Below, one piece after another: positions 10,536 through 21,037 of a stretch of 34,162 nt of DNA. The DNA is from Chara braunii. Lineage: Eukaryota > Streptophyta > Charophyceae > Charales > Characeae. How positions within the stretch are numbered: the first letter of the stretch is position 1; every line of letters starts with the position of its first letter. The notes under the pieces are model-generated. The model had not been told where the DNA came from. It saw nothing but the letters and a program-made list of their open reading frames with translations, and ran no database searches. A program made the position numbers and the translations under genes. The DNA lies in assembly GCA_003427395.1 (NCBI GenBank), contig BFEA01000579.1, forward strand, positions 696,932 through 731,093. Reading direction: 5' to 3'.

Positions 10536-10740
10536 TTTTTTTTTTTTTATGAGGGACATGCTCTAATCTATTCGTGGGGACCAGCACGTGCTGGGAACCG
10601 GCCCCAGCATTCCATTCAAGAAGTAACAAGAACGTATTGAAAATGAGAAATTTATGGAAAAATCCCTGAGATACCGGGGTCATTACCCGGCTTTGGCTAC
10701 GAAAAACAACTGTGAAATCTACACAAGACCACTAAAATTC
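10536..10740 (-). mobile_element. SINE-like element, tail copy C
   Basis: In minus-strand sense this has an upstream hairpin block (10670-10693), about 60 nt of spacer, the LINE-tail core (10561-10613) and poly(A) (T at 10536-10548). The core shows a changed but still paired stem, GCTGGG/CCCAGC. The upstream block can form CCGGG/CCCGG and also occurs in copies D and I, but not in the LINEs. It is most likely a SINE whose 3' end matches the LINE tail. Its 5' end is not defined. Confidence 0.65.
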
Positions 10741-11380
10741 TGTGTCCCCCAAGGCTCGGATCAAAGAAGCATTCTGAACGAAAAAAACTTCTGCGTAGGG
10801 CCTTTCAGCAGCCCCAACATACCTGCCTCACCCCTGTATCCCGATGCCCAATCTCTACCAGGCCTCATGCCCCCAACTGCTAGGTTACAGAGCGGCACGA
10901 CTCACCCCAGAAACCCCCCACCTGCTAGCCTAGACCACAGGGCAAAGCGACCCGCCCTGGCTCCGGCCAGCATAGACTAGGCACCAGCTCACCAAAAGAC
11001 ACTAGAGTGCCTTCCACCCTCGACAACTCTCCAGATCTCTATACCAGGCCTCATGCCCCCGTACAGCTCGAGTTACAGGGAAGCGCGACCAAGCCCCAGC
11101 ACTGACCAACATCGTTCTGGCCTCGTCTATTCGCAAACCACCGGGACTCAGGACTAAGGCAAAAACCAGTCAAGCCACCAATCAGCACCATAGCTGTAGA
11201 TCTTATCATTCATCTCCTTCGTGCACTGGTTGCAGATATCCCCCCAAAAAAACCCTGAGCCCTTAAGGATTCCCATATTAGTCTGTAAGGATCCGAGGAC
11301 ATAATTTCTGTTCTATTTTCTCTTGTGGCAGTCTTCTCGGTATTCCACTTGCATTGTATAGCCAACAGGATTTTCTCACT
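10740..11380. other. GC-rich short repeats, no gene
   Basis: Two copies of a 50-60 bp unit containing CCAGGCCTCATGCCCCC and GTTACAG occur at about 10857 and 11047. Two related copies lie at about 12027 and 12160. No coding potential or domain is visible. Confidence 0.5.
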
Positions 11381-11382
11381 CC

Positions 11383-11700
11383 TTTTTTTTTTTTTTTTTT
11401 TTTTAAGCTCCATCTATTGGNNNNNNNNNNNNNNNNNNNNNNNNNNNNNNNNNNNNNNNNNNNNNNNNNNNNNNNNNNNNNNNNNNNNNNNNNNNNNNNN
11501 NNNNNNNNNNNNNNNNNNNNNNNNNNNAACTGGGAACCGGGCCCAACGTCCCATAACGAGCACATTCAGAAAAGTCATCAGAAAATTCCATGAAAATGAG
11601 ACTAAGAACCTACTAAAGAATCCAATTGCCCTAAGAATAGAATCTCGAAAATTAAGATACCGGGGCCAATACCCGGCTTGACTCAGAGAATTTCGAAGCT
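11383..11700 (-). mobile_element. SINE-like element, tail copy D, with 107-N gap
   Basis: Same architecture as copy C: hairpin block ACCGGGGCCAATACCCGG (about 11659-11676), spacer, tail core, poly(A) (T at 11383-11404). The core is interrupted by 107 Ns (11421-11527), although only about 27 nt should be missing between its two visible ends. The gap size is therefore an estimate, or it hides extra DNA. Confidence 0.65.
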
Positions 11701-12350
11701 ACATCAGACCTTTTTTTCAAGAACTTCAGAATTTAGACAAAATTCAGAAAACGGCTCAGGGACCCACCATCGGTCCTCTTTACCTCACTCCAGCAAGACT
11801 TATTGCAGCAGAGCCACCATCTCCACTGCTGCTATGCCCTATTTCTGTCCTACCAGCTAGCCCCTTCACTAGAAGGACGCGTGATATCTTTCTCTCACTC
11901 ACCTCAAACCATCTGAGAAGATTACAGTAATTCAGGAGGCACTACAAAATGCCCCAGAACCCGCGAAATCCCTAACCAAACCTTCCAAGGTTTTTCAACA
12001 CTGTCTTGCTCCCTGCCGAGCTCTTCCAGGCCTCACACCCCCTCATCCTGCTGGGTTACAGGGCAACACAACTCACCCCAGCTCCGGCCAGCGTCGTCCC
12101 AGCAGCAACCCTTGGTTGTCCCGTGGAATGCCCCCCCAAAGCACCCCCCGATCTCTCTACCAGGCCTCATGCTCCTACATCAGCAGGTTACAGGGCAACA
12201 CCCCAGCACCGGCCAGCGTAGGTCTGTAGCCAATTCTAGGCTCGTAGTCTAAAATTGTGGTTTTGCCCTGGGTATTTTGTGGAGCCCAGCCCCAGAGAGT
12301 TGGAAGCATTCACAATTTTGAAATTAGGGTTGTCCCAAGGGGACACTCAA
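11700..12350. other. No gene; dispersed GC-rich repeats
   Basis: Two further copies of the CCAGGCCTCA...GTTACAGGGCAACAC repeat lie at about 12027-12100 and 12160-12220. No protein domain or RNA gene is recognised. Confidence 0.4.
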
Positions 12351-14473
12351 TTTGCAGTCGGTTCCTACTGTCTACATGCTTTCTGACCAACACTTGCTTA
12401 GTCCCCCCCCCCTAGCAAAATTTATTCAGGCTCTCCATCCGCGGACAGCGGTAAGATAAGCAGATGTCCGTCCTGCTGTTCCGTAACCTGACTCCTCAAG
12501 GCTAAGGCAGTTCTGTCCCGTCTTACTGTCTTGATACCCTAGACTGTATCAGGAGGATCCTCCTTTCTACCTAATATCCAATGATCTTCATAGGAAGTCC
12601 ACTGGTTATTTAGGATAGACTTCCATTCCACAGGGATACTATTTATGATTCTTTTAATTTCTCCGGCACTTGCTTCAAATATTTCAGTTTGGATTTGAGC
12701 TCTGTAGGAGAGCGCCAGTCGCTAATATCCCTGTTCCAAAGATCCTTAACTCTTGATACCCCTCTCTGTATCCAGCTCATCCCGAATGAGCCCTGTTCGT
12801 CTGCTGCAGACCACGGCATACCGCTAGGGGAGAGCAACAGTCTGTTTTCAAAAATGTGCTGTTGTAGGACTTCTTCTACAGATGTTGGCGTTCCTTGCTG
12901 AGTAGGCATGACCTTCGACCAGGCATCCAAGATATCTGACCAAACCCTTGATTTAATCTTCATCTTGACGAATGCCTTTAAGTTAGTGAGGATGACTACA
13001 CCCACATCTTCAACCCTTGATAGATTCCATTCCCTGGAAAGGATCAGAAGGGCCAGCTCCAGCCAGGGGTGACCAGAATTGTCCAGCAAGACTTTAACTG
13101 GCCATCTTGCTAGGAGGGCGTTGATCTGCTGCTCAGGGGCCAAAATCCCCAAGCCCCCATCCCTTTATGATTCTTACATATGCCTCCTGTTCCAGAGGTC
13201 TCACTGCGCCCGAGTACCACCAATTTGAAAATACACTCACATTCAGCACCAGCGCCCTCCCTTGAATTGACACCCCTGAAACTGCTGGCATCTTTTCCAA
13301 TTTAGCAAGAACTTCGCCTTCCACAATGTCACTGGCATGCTTTTTAACATCCGGCAAACCAACTTGAATCCCCAAGAACCTTTCACTATCTTGAATAGCC
13401 AAACACTTCAGAACCCAGTCCACACACAAGCGTTGATATTTATTTACTAGGGCCATAGATTTGGTCCGGTTGACCAGTCTGAGAGCCTCAGAGAAAAGGT
13501 AGTACAGATCAAGACATTTCTTGAGAGAACCAAGGGAGTGATTAGAGTTAGTTGAGAGGGCGAAAAGGTCATCAGCCACTGCAGAAGCTTTACGCTGCTT
13601 CCCTGATCCCAAATCTATACCCCTAATTTCCATCTCTTTTCTGATAGCCGAGAGCAGGACTTCCATTTGGATAACCAAGAGGAGGGGAGCGAGGGGGCAA
13701 CCCTGCCTGAGGGACCGCGAGAGTTTAAAGGCCTCCCAAAGTTCCCCATTTACCATAACTTTACCCACCCCTTCCGTATACAGCACCTTGAACCATCTAC
13801 AAAAGAGGTCCCACCCGACTCCCCAAAGCCTGCCCTTGACAGGGTCATGAGGACAAAACCCCAATTGACCTTGTCGTAGGCCTTCTCCATATCTAGTAGA
13901 AGTGCCACAACTTCCGGCTGGTCTTCATTCATCAGTTCTAACGCTTCTGTTGTGAGCACTGGCATAATGCTATTCATTATGTTTCTACCTTTTACGAAAC
14001 CTGCCTGTTCTATCCCGACGAGGCTCGGAAGATATCTTTTGAGCCTTAAGGCCAAAGCTTTAGCCAGAATTTTGTATGACTCAGAGGTGTTGAGAAGGGA
14101 AATGGGACTCCAATTTCAAACGTTTCTCTTGTCTCCCTTTTTATACAACAGAGAGACCACCCCTAGCCTTGAAGATTCCCTTAGCTCATTACCCTCCAAC
14201 AAACCATTGTAAATTGATACTAACTCTGGACCCAGGGTGTCCCAAACGGTAACGTAGTACTCGGCAGGTAGGTCATCACTTCCTGGGCATTTGCCCTTTG
14301 GCATAGTGGTCACAGCGACCCCTAGCTCCTCAATAGCGAGTGGCTTGTCCAGGTCTAACCTAGCATGAGGTGGGATGCGCACATCAAAGGTACTCCATAG
14401 CTCCTCCTGAAGCGGTAATTCCAACTGTGCGGCCACCTCTGGAGGCGAGGATCGAAAAATAGATTCAAAATAC

Positions 14474-14475
<2 letters not shown>
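12350..14475 (-). pseudogene. LINE-A left copy: RT and downstream part of ORF2
   Basis: Minus-strand fragments encode a non-LTR RT: GKCPGSDDLPAEYY, KKGDKRN, WRPISLLN, QAGFVKGRNI, the SLRQGCPLAPLL block at about 13700, and the VADDLFAL catalytic box at about 13575. The post-RT region follows down to about 12350. A TGA at 14118-14116 replaces the CGA present in the right copy (22662), showing directly a C-to-T decay step. A frameshift lies near 13830. The zf-RVT, 3' tail and poly(A) are missing, so this copy is 3' truncated. Upstream it continues at 17815 after the inserted LINE-B. Confidence 0.85.
14466..14475. repeat. Target-site duplication of LINE-B, 3' side
   Basis: CAAAATACAG, identical to 17815-17824. 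It directly abuts the 39-nt poly(A) (seen as T) of LINE-B, and the intact site occurs in the right LINE-A copy at about 22314-22323. Confidence 0.9.
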
Positions 14476-14514
<39 letters not shown>

Positions 14515-14518
<4 letters not shown>

Positions 14519-14626
14519 CAAGTGAATGCTAGGGGTGCTGGTAAGAGCAGACACCTCTAGCACCCCCGGGGAGTCTCCATCTATTGGTGGGGAGCAGCAC
14601 CTGCTGGAAAACGGGTCCAGCGTCCC
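14515..14626 (-). ncRNA. LINE-B 3' hairpin tail
   Basis: Between the ORF2 stop and poly(A). An 11-bp stem is formed by 14527-14537 and 14552-14562 (one G-U pair). Two overlapping, mutually exclusive stems lie in the core: AGCAG/CTGCT (14593-14605) and GCTGGA/TCCAGC (14603-14621). The same elements recur in LINE-C with compensatory changes. In known LINEs such 3' structures are bound by the RT to start target-primed reverse transcription; that role is inferred here. Confidence 0.65.
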
Positions 14627-14800
14627 TTTTTAAAATAATAGCATAAGATCATGAACGATCGGAAATGTTACTCTGAGAACCAGCACATCTTCATCCATTG
14701 CTGGACGCCAGATCTAGCACTGCCACCTAGTCCTGATTCTCTCAAGAGAACATGAAGAACAGGAAGATCCTTCTTTCTCCATGGACATAGCCTGAGGTTT

Positions 14801-17800
14801 TCACATTTCATCATACCCTAACCAAGATCTTGGGACCAGAGCCGATAATGGAGGGGAAAAGGGGTCGGGAAACTCTGTCATTGGGCGCATGGGTATGGAT
14901 GGGTCTACCAATGTCCAGTCCTCAAATATTATCCTGTAGTCTCTCCTTATTTCTTCATTGTCCCCTCCTGCAGCCCCTTCCCATCTTACTTTTCCCATTT
15001 CCCCCCCCTGGTTTCCCCCAAGCCAGCATGTACTGAATTTTTGAATATGTTTGTGTATTTCCTCTCGTGAAGATAAGTATTGTATTTTTTCTTTCACTTG
15101 TTTCCATTTAGCTGTAGTTTCTGTTTGGACAGACATTTTAATAGTTTTAGTAAATTCAGGTCCATCTAGACGAGCTCCCTCCATTTCATACGTGCATCTT
15201 CTCGACCAAATGGCCCATACGACTGCTCTTCTTCCCATGGTGAAGAGGTTTTGTGTAAAGTCATCATATGGCTCCACAGTCTGAGATTCCAAAAGAATTG
15301 CTTTCCAACTCCATGGCCATCGAGTCTACGGACTTAGCTGATTCCAAACTCTGTCCCACCACCTCCATAACCATATATCTCCAGGGCATTGCATGAAGAT
15401 ATGCTCAATGGTTTCAGGAATCATCCTACTGGGGAGTGCAAATTTGCAAAATTTATACCACCAGGATGCAATTCCTTTTTGTTCCAAGGAAGGTCTATCT
15501 ATCAGCCAGTCATTAGTGGGAAGGCATCGGTGTTCAATCTGCCATTGAAGTGATGTTATCTTCGCCGGTTTGGATTTCATTAAGTTAAACCATTTGATTG
15601 ATCTTACCTTTTCTCTACTAAGGTTGAGTTGTTTCATCCATCTGGCTGATACCTTGTCCTTTAAATTAATCCTTATTCTTAACATTCTATAGGTAGAATT
15701 TACTATAAGGGTATGTAGGGTACGTTTATAATTCTTGTCAAGTTTCTTTTGTTTGCTATGAGAGTTTCAACTCCAATTGGTTGGGTCTAATGCTAATCTA
15801 GAGATGGGAGTATCTAATTTAAATGCTAGGCATTGCTCCTTCATTCTTAATATTCTAATTCTGAAAATTTGGCTAGCTTGAACCCATTGGATCTAACCTT
15901 GACTTTTAGGGTCACCGTGGAGAGTGTTATCCTGTAAAAGATCATAGAGCTCCAAGAGTATATCTCCATTCTGGAATTTGTCTAGGATATTTCCAACTTC
16001 CTGGGGATGACCCTTAATTGTCACCCAATCATTAATTTCCAGCTTGGGTCCTTTATGAAGAATCTGAATCCAGTCCAAGGGGATTAGCTCGATTATTCGG
16101 TCAAGTGTCTCCTGTGTGTGGTGACAATAGCGAAGATATCCCTTAAGTGTTACAGGATCAATCCAATTATTAACTTCACTATTCCAAATATCTTTTATTC
16201 TCAGAATGCCTCTTTTTACCCATCCATTCCAGAGCGAGTCCATACAGTGAAGGACACACCCTTGAGAATCTCTAATCCATCTACTGTTAAAGAGGGGTTG
16301 TTGACATACTTCTTCGCACCTCTCCGGGGGTATCTTGTCAGTCAATGGCAATTTTCTCCATGTCTTGATAAGAGTGATCCAGAAAAAATCATTGCATAGA
16401 TCCCTCCTCGCAGTCAGTCTGTCTGAAGATAAATCATTTGACAAATCTCTAACCTTTTCTTTTGGGAGAGGCCAAGCATGATTTTCCAGCCATATCAGAG
16501 GGTCAACACTCTCCACTGTTTCTAGTGCTAAGCATCTAATTTGCTCTCATGCCAGTGCTGACCAGGGCGTCTGTGGATTAAAGAGCAATCGTTTGATCCA
16601 TTGTACGGAGAGAGTCATAGCTTGGGTAGCAGGATCAATTACCCCTAAACCAGCACTAGTCCTAGGCTGGATAATTGATTGCCATGCTACTCTAATGATT
16701 ACATTCTCGAACTCATGATTACCTCTCCATAGAAAAACTGATAACTGTTGTTGGAATTTTTTTAAGGCTGATTTGTCTAGTGGCCATATGGATGATTTAT
16801 ACCAGATGGAGGCTAGAATAACGTTATTAATAGCCAACGTACGTCCCAATAGACAAGAGTGTTTGTTTTTTCAGAGGTCAAATTTGACCTGAGCTTGTTG
16901 AATTATCCATTCATTGTTTGTTTTTGGCTTTCCCATACCAAACAGAGATATTCCCAGTACTCGAATAGGAGTGTCTATGGGGAACCACTTGACGTGAGGT
17001 TGTTCTGGGGGTCTGACACCTTGATGGTGAATCCACCATCCTAATATTTTACTACCCCAATTGACTCTCATATCAGATAATCTATAAAATTTATCCATCA
17101 TTTTTTGGATTTCCCTCATATTTTCTTCTGATGCTTCTACCATAAGAGAAAGATCGTCAGCAAATAGCGAGCAGACCGGGATTGCCTCTTCTGGTATCGA
17201 TGATATCTGAATACGCCTAATATCCTTGTGATGACGAAGATTTGTTGCTAAGGCTTCCATGACAATCACAAGAAGGTAGGGGGCGATCGGGTACCCTTGT
17301 CTAACTGATCTGTATAACGGGATAGGAGGCGCAACATTAGCATTAACCATGACCCTAGTAGAAGCGTTCTTATGCAGAATCTGAATCCATCTTCTAAAGC
17401 AAGGACCAAAGTTAATTTTTTTCAGGCATTTATCTATAAAGAACCAGTCTACATTATCATATGTTTTTTCAAAGTCTATGAAGATGAAGGCCGCATTATG
17501 TTTAGATTGGTTAGTGATTCTGATCACTTCATTAACTAGAAGTATATTGTCTTGTATGTTTCTGCCTGAGATAAATCCAGTTTGGGAGGGATGAATTATA
17601 TCAGAAATTGCTTTGGACATTCGTTCAGCTAGCGCTTTTGCAACTAGTTTATATACTATTGTAAGCAATTTGATGGGGCGATAATTCCTAATATTGGTCT
17701 TATCCCCTTTTTTGTGTAAGAGAGTTAATACTCCCTGTCCCACTATTTCTCCCATATCTCCTGACAGCCAGACCGCCTGATAGTACTCCAAAAGGTCCTG

Positions 17801-17814
17801 TGACAGGACGTTTC
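14801..17814 (-). pseudogene. LINE-B ORF2: reverse transcriptase, zf-RVT, C-terminus
   Basis: One frame runs the whole way with scattered stops (16873-16871, 16549-16547, near 15893, near 15770, near 15326). RT blocks in order are LLHKKGDKTNIRNYRP, QTGFISGRNIQDNI, FIFIDFEKTYDNVDW, SVRQGYPIAPYL and the catalytic CSLFADDLSLM at about 17170-17140. The zf-RVT region lies at 15326-15685 (LQWQIEHRCLPTNDW, ETIEHIFMQC, WLWRWW). A conserved C-terminal block of about 160 residues follows (14801-15292), homologous to the LINE-C end (GRRAVVWAIW, FEDWTLVDPS). In an active element this protein nicks the target and primes reverse transcription there. Confidence 0.9.
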
Positions 17815-17824
17815 CAAAATACAG
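17815..17824. repeat. Target-site duplication of LINE-B, 5' side
   Basis: CAAAATACAG, the partner of 14466-14475. It marks the exact 5' junction of LINE-B inside LINE-A. Confidence 0.9.
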
Positions 17825-18495
17825 TCTAGTATGTTCCAGTATCAGAGGAATGTCCTTTGCCATGGGCTCAAATGAGTCAAAAGGGTGGGACAACTCAACT
17901 ATAACCGAGTTCCCTTTTTCCCTCGATAACCCTTTAAAATTTTCTTTAGTGAGTCTGTCCCCCACTCCTTAACCATTTTATCTTGGCTCTGTCAGCCCAG
18001 CATTTATCTTTTCTTATTTGGATATTTTCCAATTTGTCTTTGAGTTCACTCCTCTGGCCATACCAGTACTCATCCCAGAGTGGGCTTGATCCAATCCTGT
18101 TCTCCGCCCATTCAATATGGGAAGTGATTTTCTGTTCCTCTAACCTTTGATTTACTGCTTTAATCCTTGATCCGAAACTGAAAGATGTTGCTGCAGCCTT
18201 GTTGCCTGCATCTAACCATTCCCCCTCATTTTCAAAGAAAACTTTATTATTTTTCCATTTCTCCAATAGACTGTCGATAGATCTGACCAGAGTAGTTCCT
18301 CAAAATAACAATCTTCAATCTGTAGGAACCTTTGCCCCTAAGAATTCTGTTGTCGGTAATGAAGGTAGCTAATACCGGTCTGTGGTCTAACAGCGTACTA
18401 TCAAAGGGCATTTGAAATCTGACAGCATTGAAGGTCAGACCAAGATGAATCTGACTGCAATTGCGTCCACAGCTCTAGAGCAAAAGGTCCTACTA
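17815..18495 (-). pseudogene. LINE-A left copy: endonuclease end and RT linker
   Basis: The minus strand encodes the last part of an apurinic-type endonuclease, with the conserved LLDHRPVLATF block near 18390. The coiled linker follows (MEKWKNNKVFFENEGEW...), leading to RAKIKWLR just before the RT, and ending at HTRLYF. One extra base near 17955 shifts the frame relative to the right copy. The 5' part of the endonuclease is missing; MITE sequence starts at about 18500. It continues downstream at 14475. Confidence 0.85.
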
Positions 18496-18512
18496 GTGTG
18501 AGGGCCTACTCA

Positions 18513-18934
18513 GGGCACGCTCACACTGCGGTAGCAAATCCGTCTAAATTGCGAAAATGGGTTGGGCCGAATTGGGGTATTTGTGACGTTTCAGGTCACA
18601 CTGCGTTCCCATTTCGATAAAAACACGGTCGCTACCGTGCCATCAGGGTGCTGCTGTTTAGGGTTTCCAGTCACACAGAAGTAACCCCAAATATAGAACG
18701 TACATGTTCCCTTTTCAACTTTGCATTCATTTACGAAAATTAAAAAAAAAAAGAATAAGGATTTTGCGGTAACCTCTGGAGGTTACCGCAAATTCCTCAA
18801 ACCCGCGGTCAGGCAGGCTACTGACAAATGGGTTTGCGAATGGGGTGTTTGGGGTCGGAACCATTGTGTATGACCAGCCGTGTGCACATTTTTTTTTGAG
18901 TTTTACGGTTTTGGTACCCAGTGTGAGCGTGCCC
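18513..18934. mobile_element. MITE-B, GGGCA-ended, 3-bp TSD
   Basis: The ends are GGGCACGCTCACACTG and its inverted copy, flanked by TCA on both sides. The three-base duplication and GG-start are in keeping with PIF/Harbinger-derived MITEs. The interior contains a 30-nt perfect hairpin at about 18767-18796 with stem TTTGCGGTAACCTC. It is absent from the right arm of the inverted duplication, so it inserted after that event. Confidence 0.7.
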
Positions 18935-19346
18935 TCACAATGGATGCAGATATCACAAAAAAATGTGACATTTGCTCCGGCTTTTGTGATATTTGCGTTG
19001 GCTGCTGGTCACACCTAACCGCCCGTGCCATATGGGACACGGCCGCAACTTTCTGCGTGTCAGAATTTGCTTTATTGTGTGAGTCATACACGAAGAGAGA
19101 TTGTCTTTTTTTTTTTTTTTTCCAGTGCACTTCTTTTTCCCGTAAACTCTTGGGAAAGCAAAAATGCATTTCTGCTCACCTCTTGAGGTGGATGCAAAGT
19201 GCGTACCCCCGTAGCCAGGCAGGCCGGAGGATTTACGTACCCATTTGCATCATTTGTGTACCTGCTCTGGCTGTGTGACCCCTTACTATCACAGAATTCG
19301 CAATTTTTGTGAATTTTGCTACCAGTGTGAGGGCATACTCACAGTA
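18935..19346. mobile_element. MITE-A, left copy
   Basis: The inverted homologue of 20116-20527, roughly 90% identical by eye, with ends related to GGGCATACTCACACTGG. It has an internal T-run and no coding capacity. Its outer end has been rearranged next to MITE-C. Confidence 0.7.
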
Positions 19347-19450
19347 GGCCCTCAGAATCTCAAAATCGGAAAATGAGCGGCCAGATCGAGTCCTTGTAAA
19401 CAACGACTCCATCAGGCTGCCCATTGTGCGATTTTGTAATTTTGAGGGCC
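19347..19450. mobile_element. MITE-C, 104 bp
   Basis: Starts GGCCCTCAGAATCTCAAAAT and ends with the near-inverse TTTTGAGGGCC. It is missing at the corresponding place of the right arm, so it is a separate small insertion. Confidence 0.55.
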
Positions 19451-19499
19451 TTGTGTGAGTATACCCTGAGTATGCCTTGAGTAGTATGCCCCGACGGTT

Positions 19500-20093
19500 G
19501 CGGACTCTCTGGGTGGCGAAGCCACCCTTCTACATCAATGCTAACCCTCCCCCCCCTCCCTAAGATGACACCCTACCTAGAAGCCTTTCCCCAAACTCAC
19601 ACCCCAGTCTACCCGTCACTGGGCCGCACTTTTCTGCAACCCCCTTTTCGTTTTTCACTTGGACTGAAACTGAAACTGAAACAGAACTGCACTTTTAGCC
19701 AGGGTTGTGGATGGTCGGGTCTTCAAGTTGGCCATTTCTGTACCTAGACCCTATCCCAACGCCTGAGCCTAAAGTGGGTAATGGTCCCAGACTCTTCCCA
19801 GTTCTGTTGAGGGTTTCCCGACCTCACCTTTTTCAGGCTTTTTGCAATATAATGAGCAAAGTTTCTTTGTAAAAAAAAATAAAAATAAAAATTCCTGCAC
19901 TCTTCTGAAGTCATCCCTGCAATTATTCAAATCCACATGGTAGTGGCACCTCACATGATAGTGGCCCTAGCGGAATATGCTACAGACAAATCAAACACGT
20001 TCAAAATTTCTTCAACATTGTACAAATGGGATGCTGGACCCGTCTCTCGACAGGTGCAACTCGCCACCAATGGACTGGAGCCATTCCTACTGC
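19500..20093. other. Spacer between the inverted arms; tail copy F
   Basis: No gene. 20028-20082 is a degenerate plus-sense copy of the LINE-tail core (GGATGCTGGACCCG...CACCAATGGACTGGAG). The rest is unassigned, with C-rich and A-rich stretches. Confidence 0.5.
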
Positions 20094-20115
20094 AACCGTC
20101 GGGGCATACTACTCG

Positions 20116-20527
20116 GGGCATACTCACACTGGTAGCAAAATTCACAAAACGAGCAGATTCTGCGATAGTATGGGGTCACACAGCCAGATTAGGTACACAA
20201 ATGACGCAAATGGGTATGCAAATCCTCCGGCCTGCCTGGCCGTGGGGATACAGAATTTGCGTCCACCTCAAGACGAGAGCACAAATGCATTTTTGCTTTC
20301 CCAAGAGTTTACGGGGAAAAGACGTGCACTGGAAAAAAAAAAACAAAAAACAATCCCTCTTGGTGTGTGACTCGCACAATAAAGCAAATTCTGACACGCA
20401 GAAAGTTGCGGCCGTGTCCCATATGGCATGGGCGGTTAGGTGTGACCAGCAGCCAACGCAAATATCACAATAGTCGGAGCAAATGTCACATTTTTTTGTG
20501 ATATTTGCATCCAGTGTGAGTACGCCC
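20116..20527. mobile_element. MITE-A, right copy
   Basis: 412 bp with terminal repeats GGGCATACTCACACTGG and GGGCGTACTCACACTGG (read inwards). The flanking three bases are TCG and TCA, a probable decayed 3-bp duplication. Adjacent on its right is LINE-A, as on the left arm. Confidence 0.7.
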
Positions 20528-21037
20528 TCACACTAGGACCTTTTGCTTTAGAGCTGTGGACGCAATTGCAGTCAGATTCATCTTGGTCTGGCCGTAAATG
20601 CTGTCAGATTTCAAATGCCCTTTGATAGTACTCTGTCAGATCACAGACTGGTATTAGCTACCTTCATCCCTGACAACAGAATTCTAAGGGGGAAAGGTTA
20701 CTACAGAATAGTACAGATTGAACACTGCTATTTTGAGGGACTATTCGCTGGTCAGATCTATCAAGAGTCTATTGGAGAAATGGAAAAATAATGAAGTTTT
20801 CTTTGAAAATGAGGGGGAATGGTTGGATGCGGGCAATAAGGCGACAACAACATCTTTCAGTTTCGAATAAAGGATTAAAGCAGTAAATCAAAGGTTAGAG
20901 GAACAGAAAATCACTTCCCATATTGAGTGGGCAGAGAACAGGATTGGATCAAGCCCACTCTGGGATGAGTACTGGTATGGCCATAGGAGTGAACTCAAAG
21001 ACATATTGGAAAATATCCAAATAAGAAAAGAGAAATG

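Larger units (their letters stand above)
14476..17814 (-). mobile_element. LINE-B, 5'-truncated non-LTR retrotransposon inserted in LINE-A
   Basis: 3,339 bp on the minus strand, bounded by the 10-bp direct repeat CAAAATACAG, with poly(A) (T39 at 14476-14514) at the 3' end. It begins inside ORF2, in the GNVLSQDLLEYYQ segment just before RT motif 1, so the endonuclease is missing, as is usual for 5'-truncated target-primed insertions. The 3' UTR ends with the hairpin tail shared with LINE-C. Confidence 0.9.
17825..19500 (-). repeat. Left arm of a large inverted duplication
   Basis: LINE-A plus MITE-A plus a short outer segment ending CGACGGTTGC is present in inverted form at 20093-22313. Each arm carries private insertions: MITE-B and MITE-C here, the SINE on the right. 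The arms are separated by about 590 bp. Confidence 0.8.

Noticed and set aside
16871-18266. LINE-B as a single element with a natural N-terminus from 18266 and an internal RT deletion
   Set aside because: The 10-bp duplication at 17815-17824/14466-14475 and the empty site on the right arm show that 17815-18495 belongs to LINE-A and only 14476-17814 to the inserted LINE-B.
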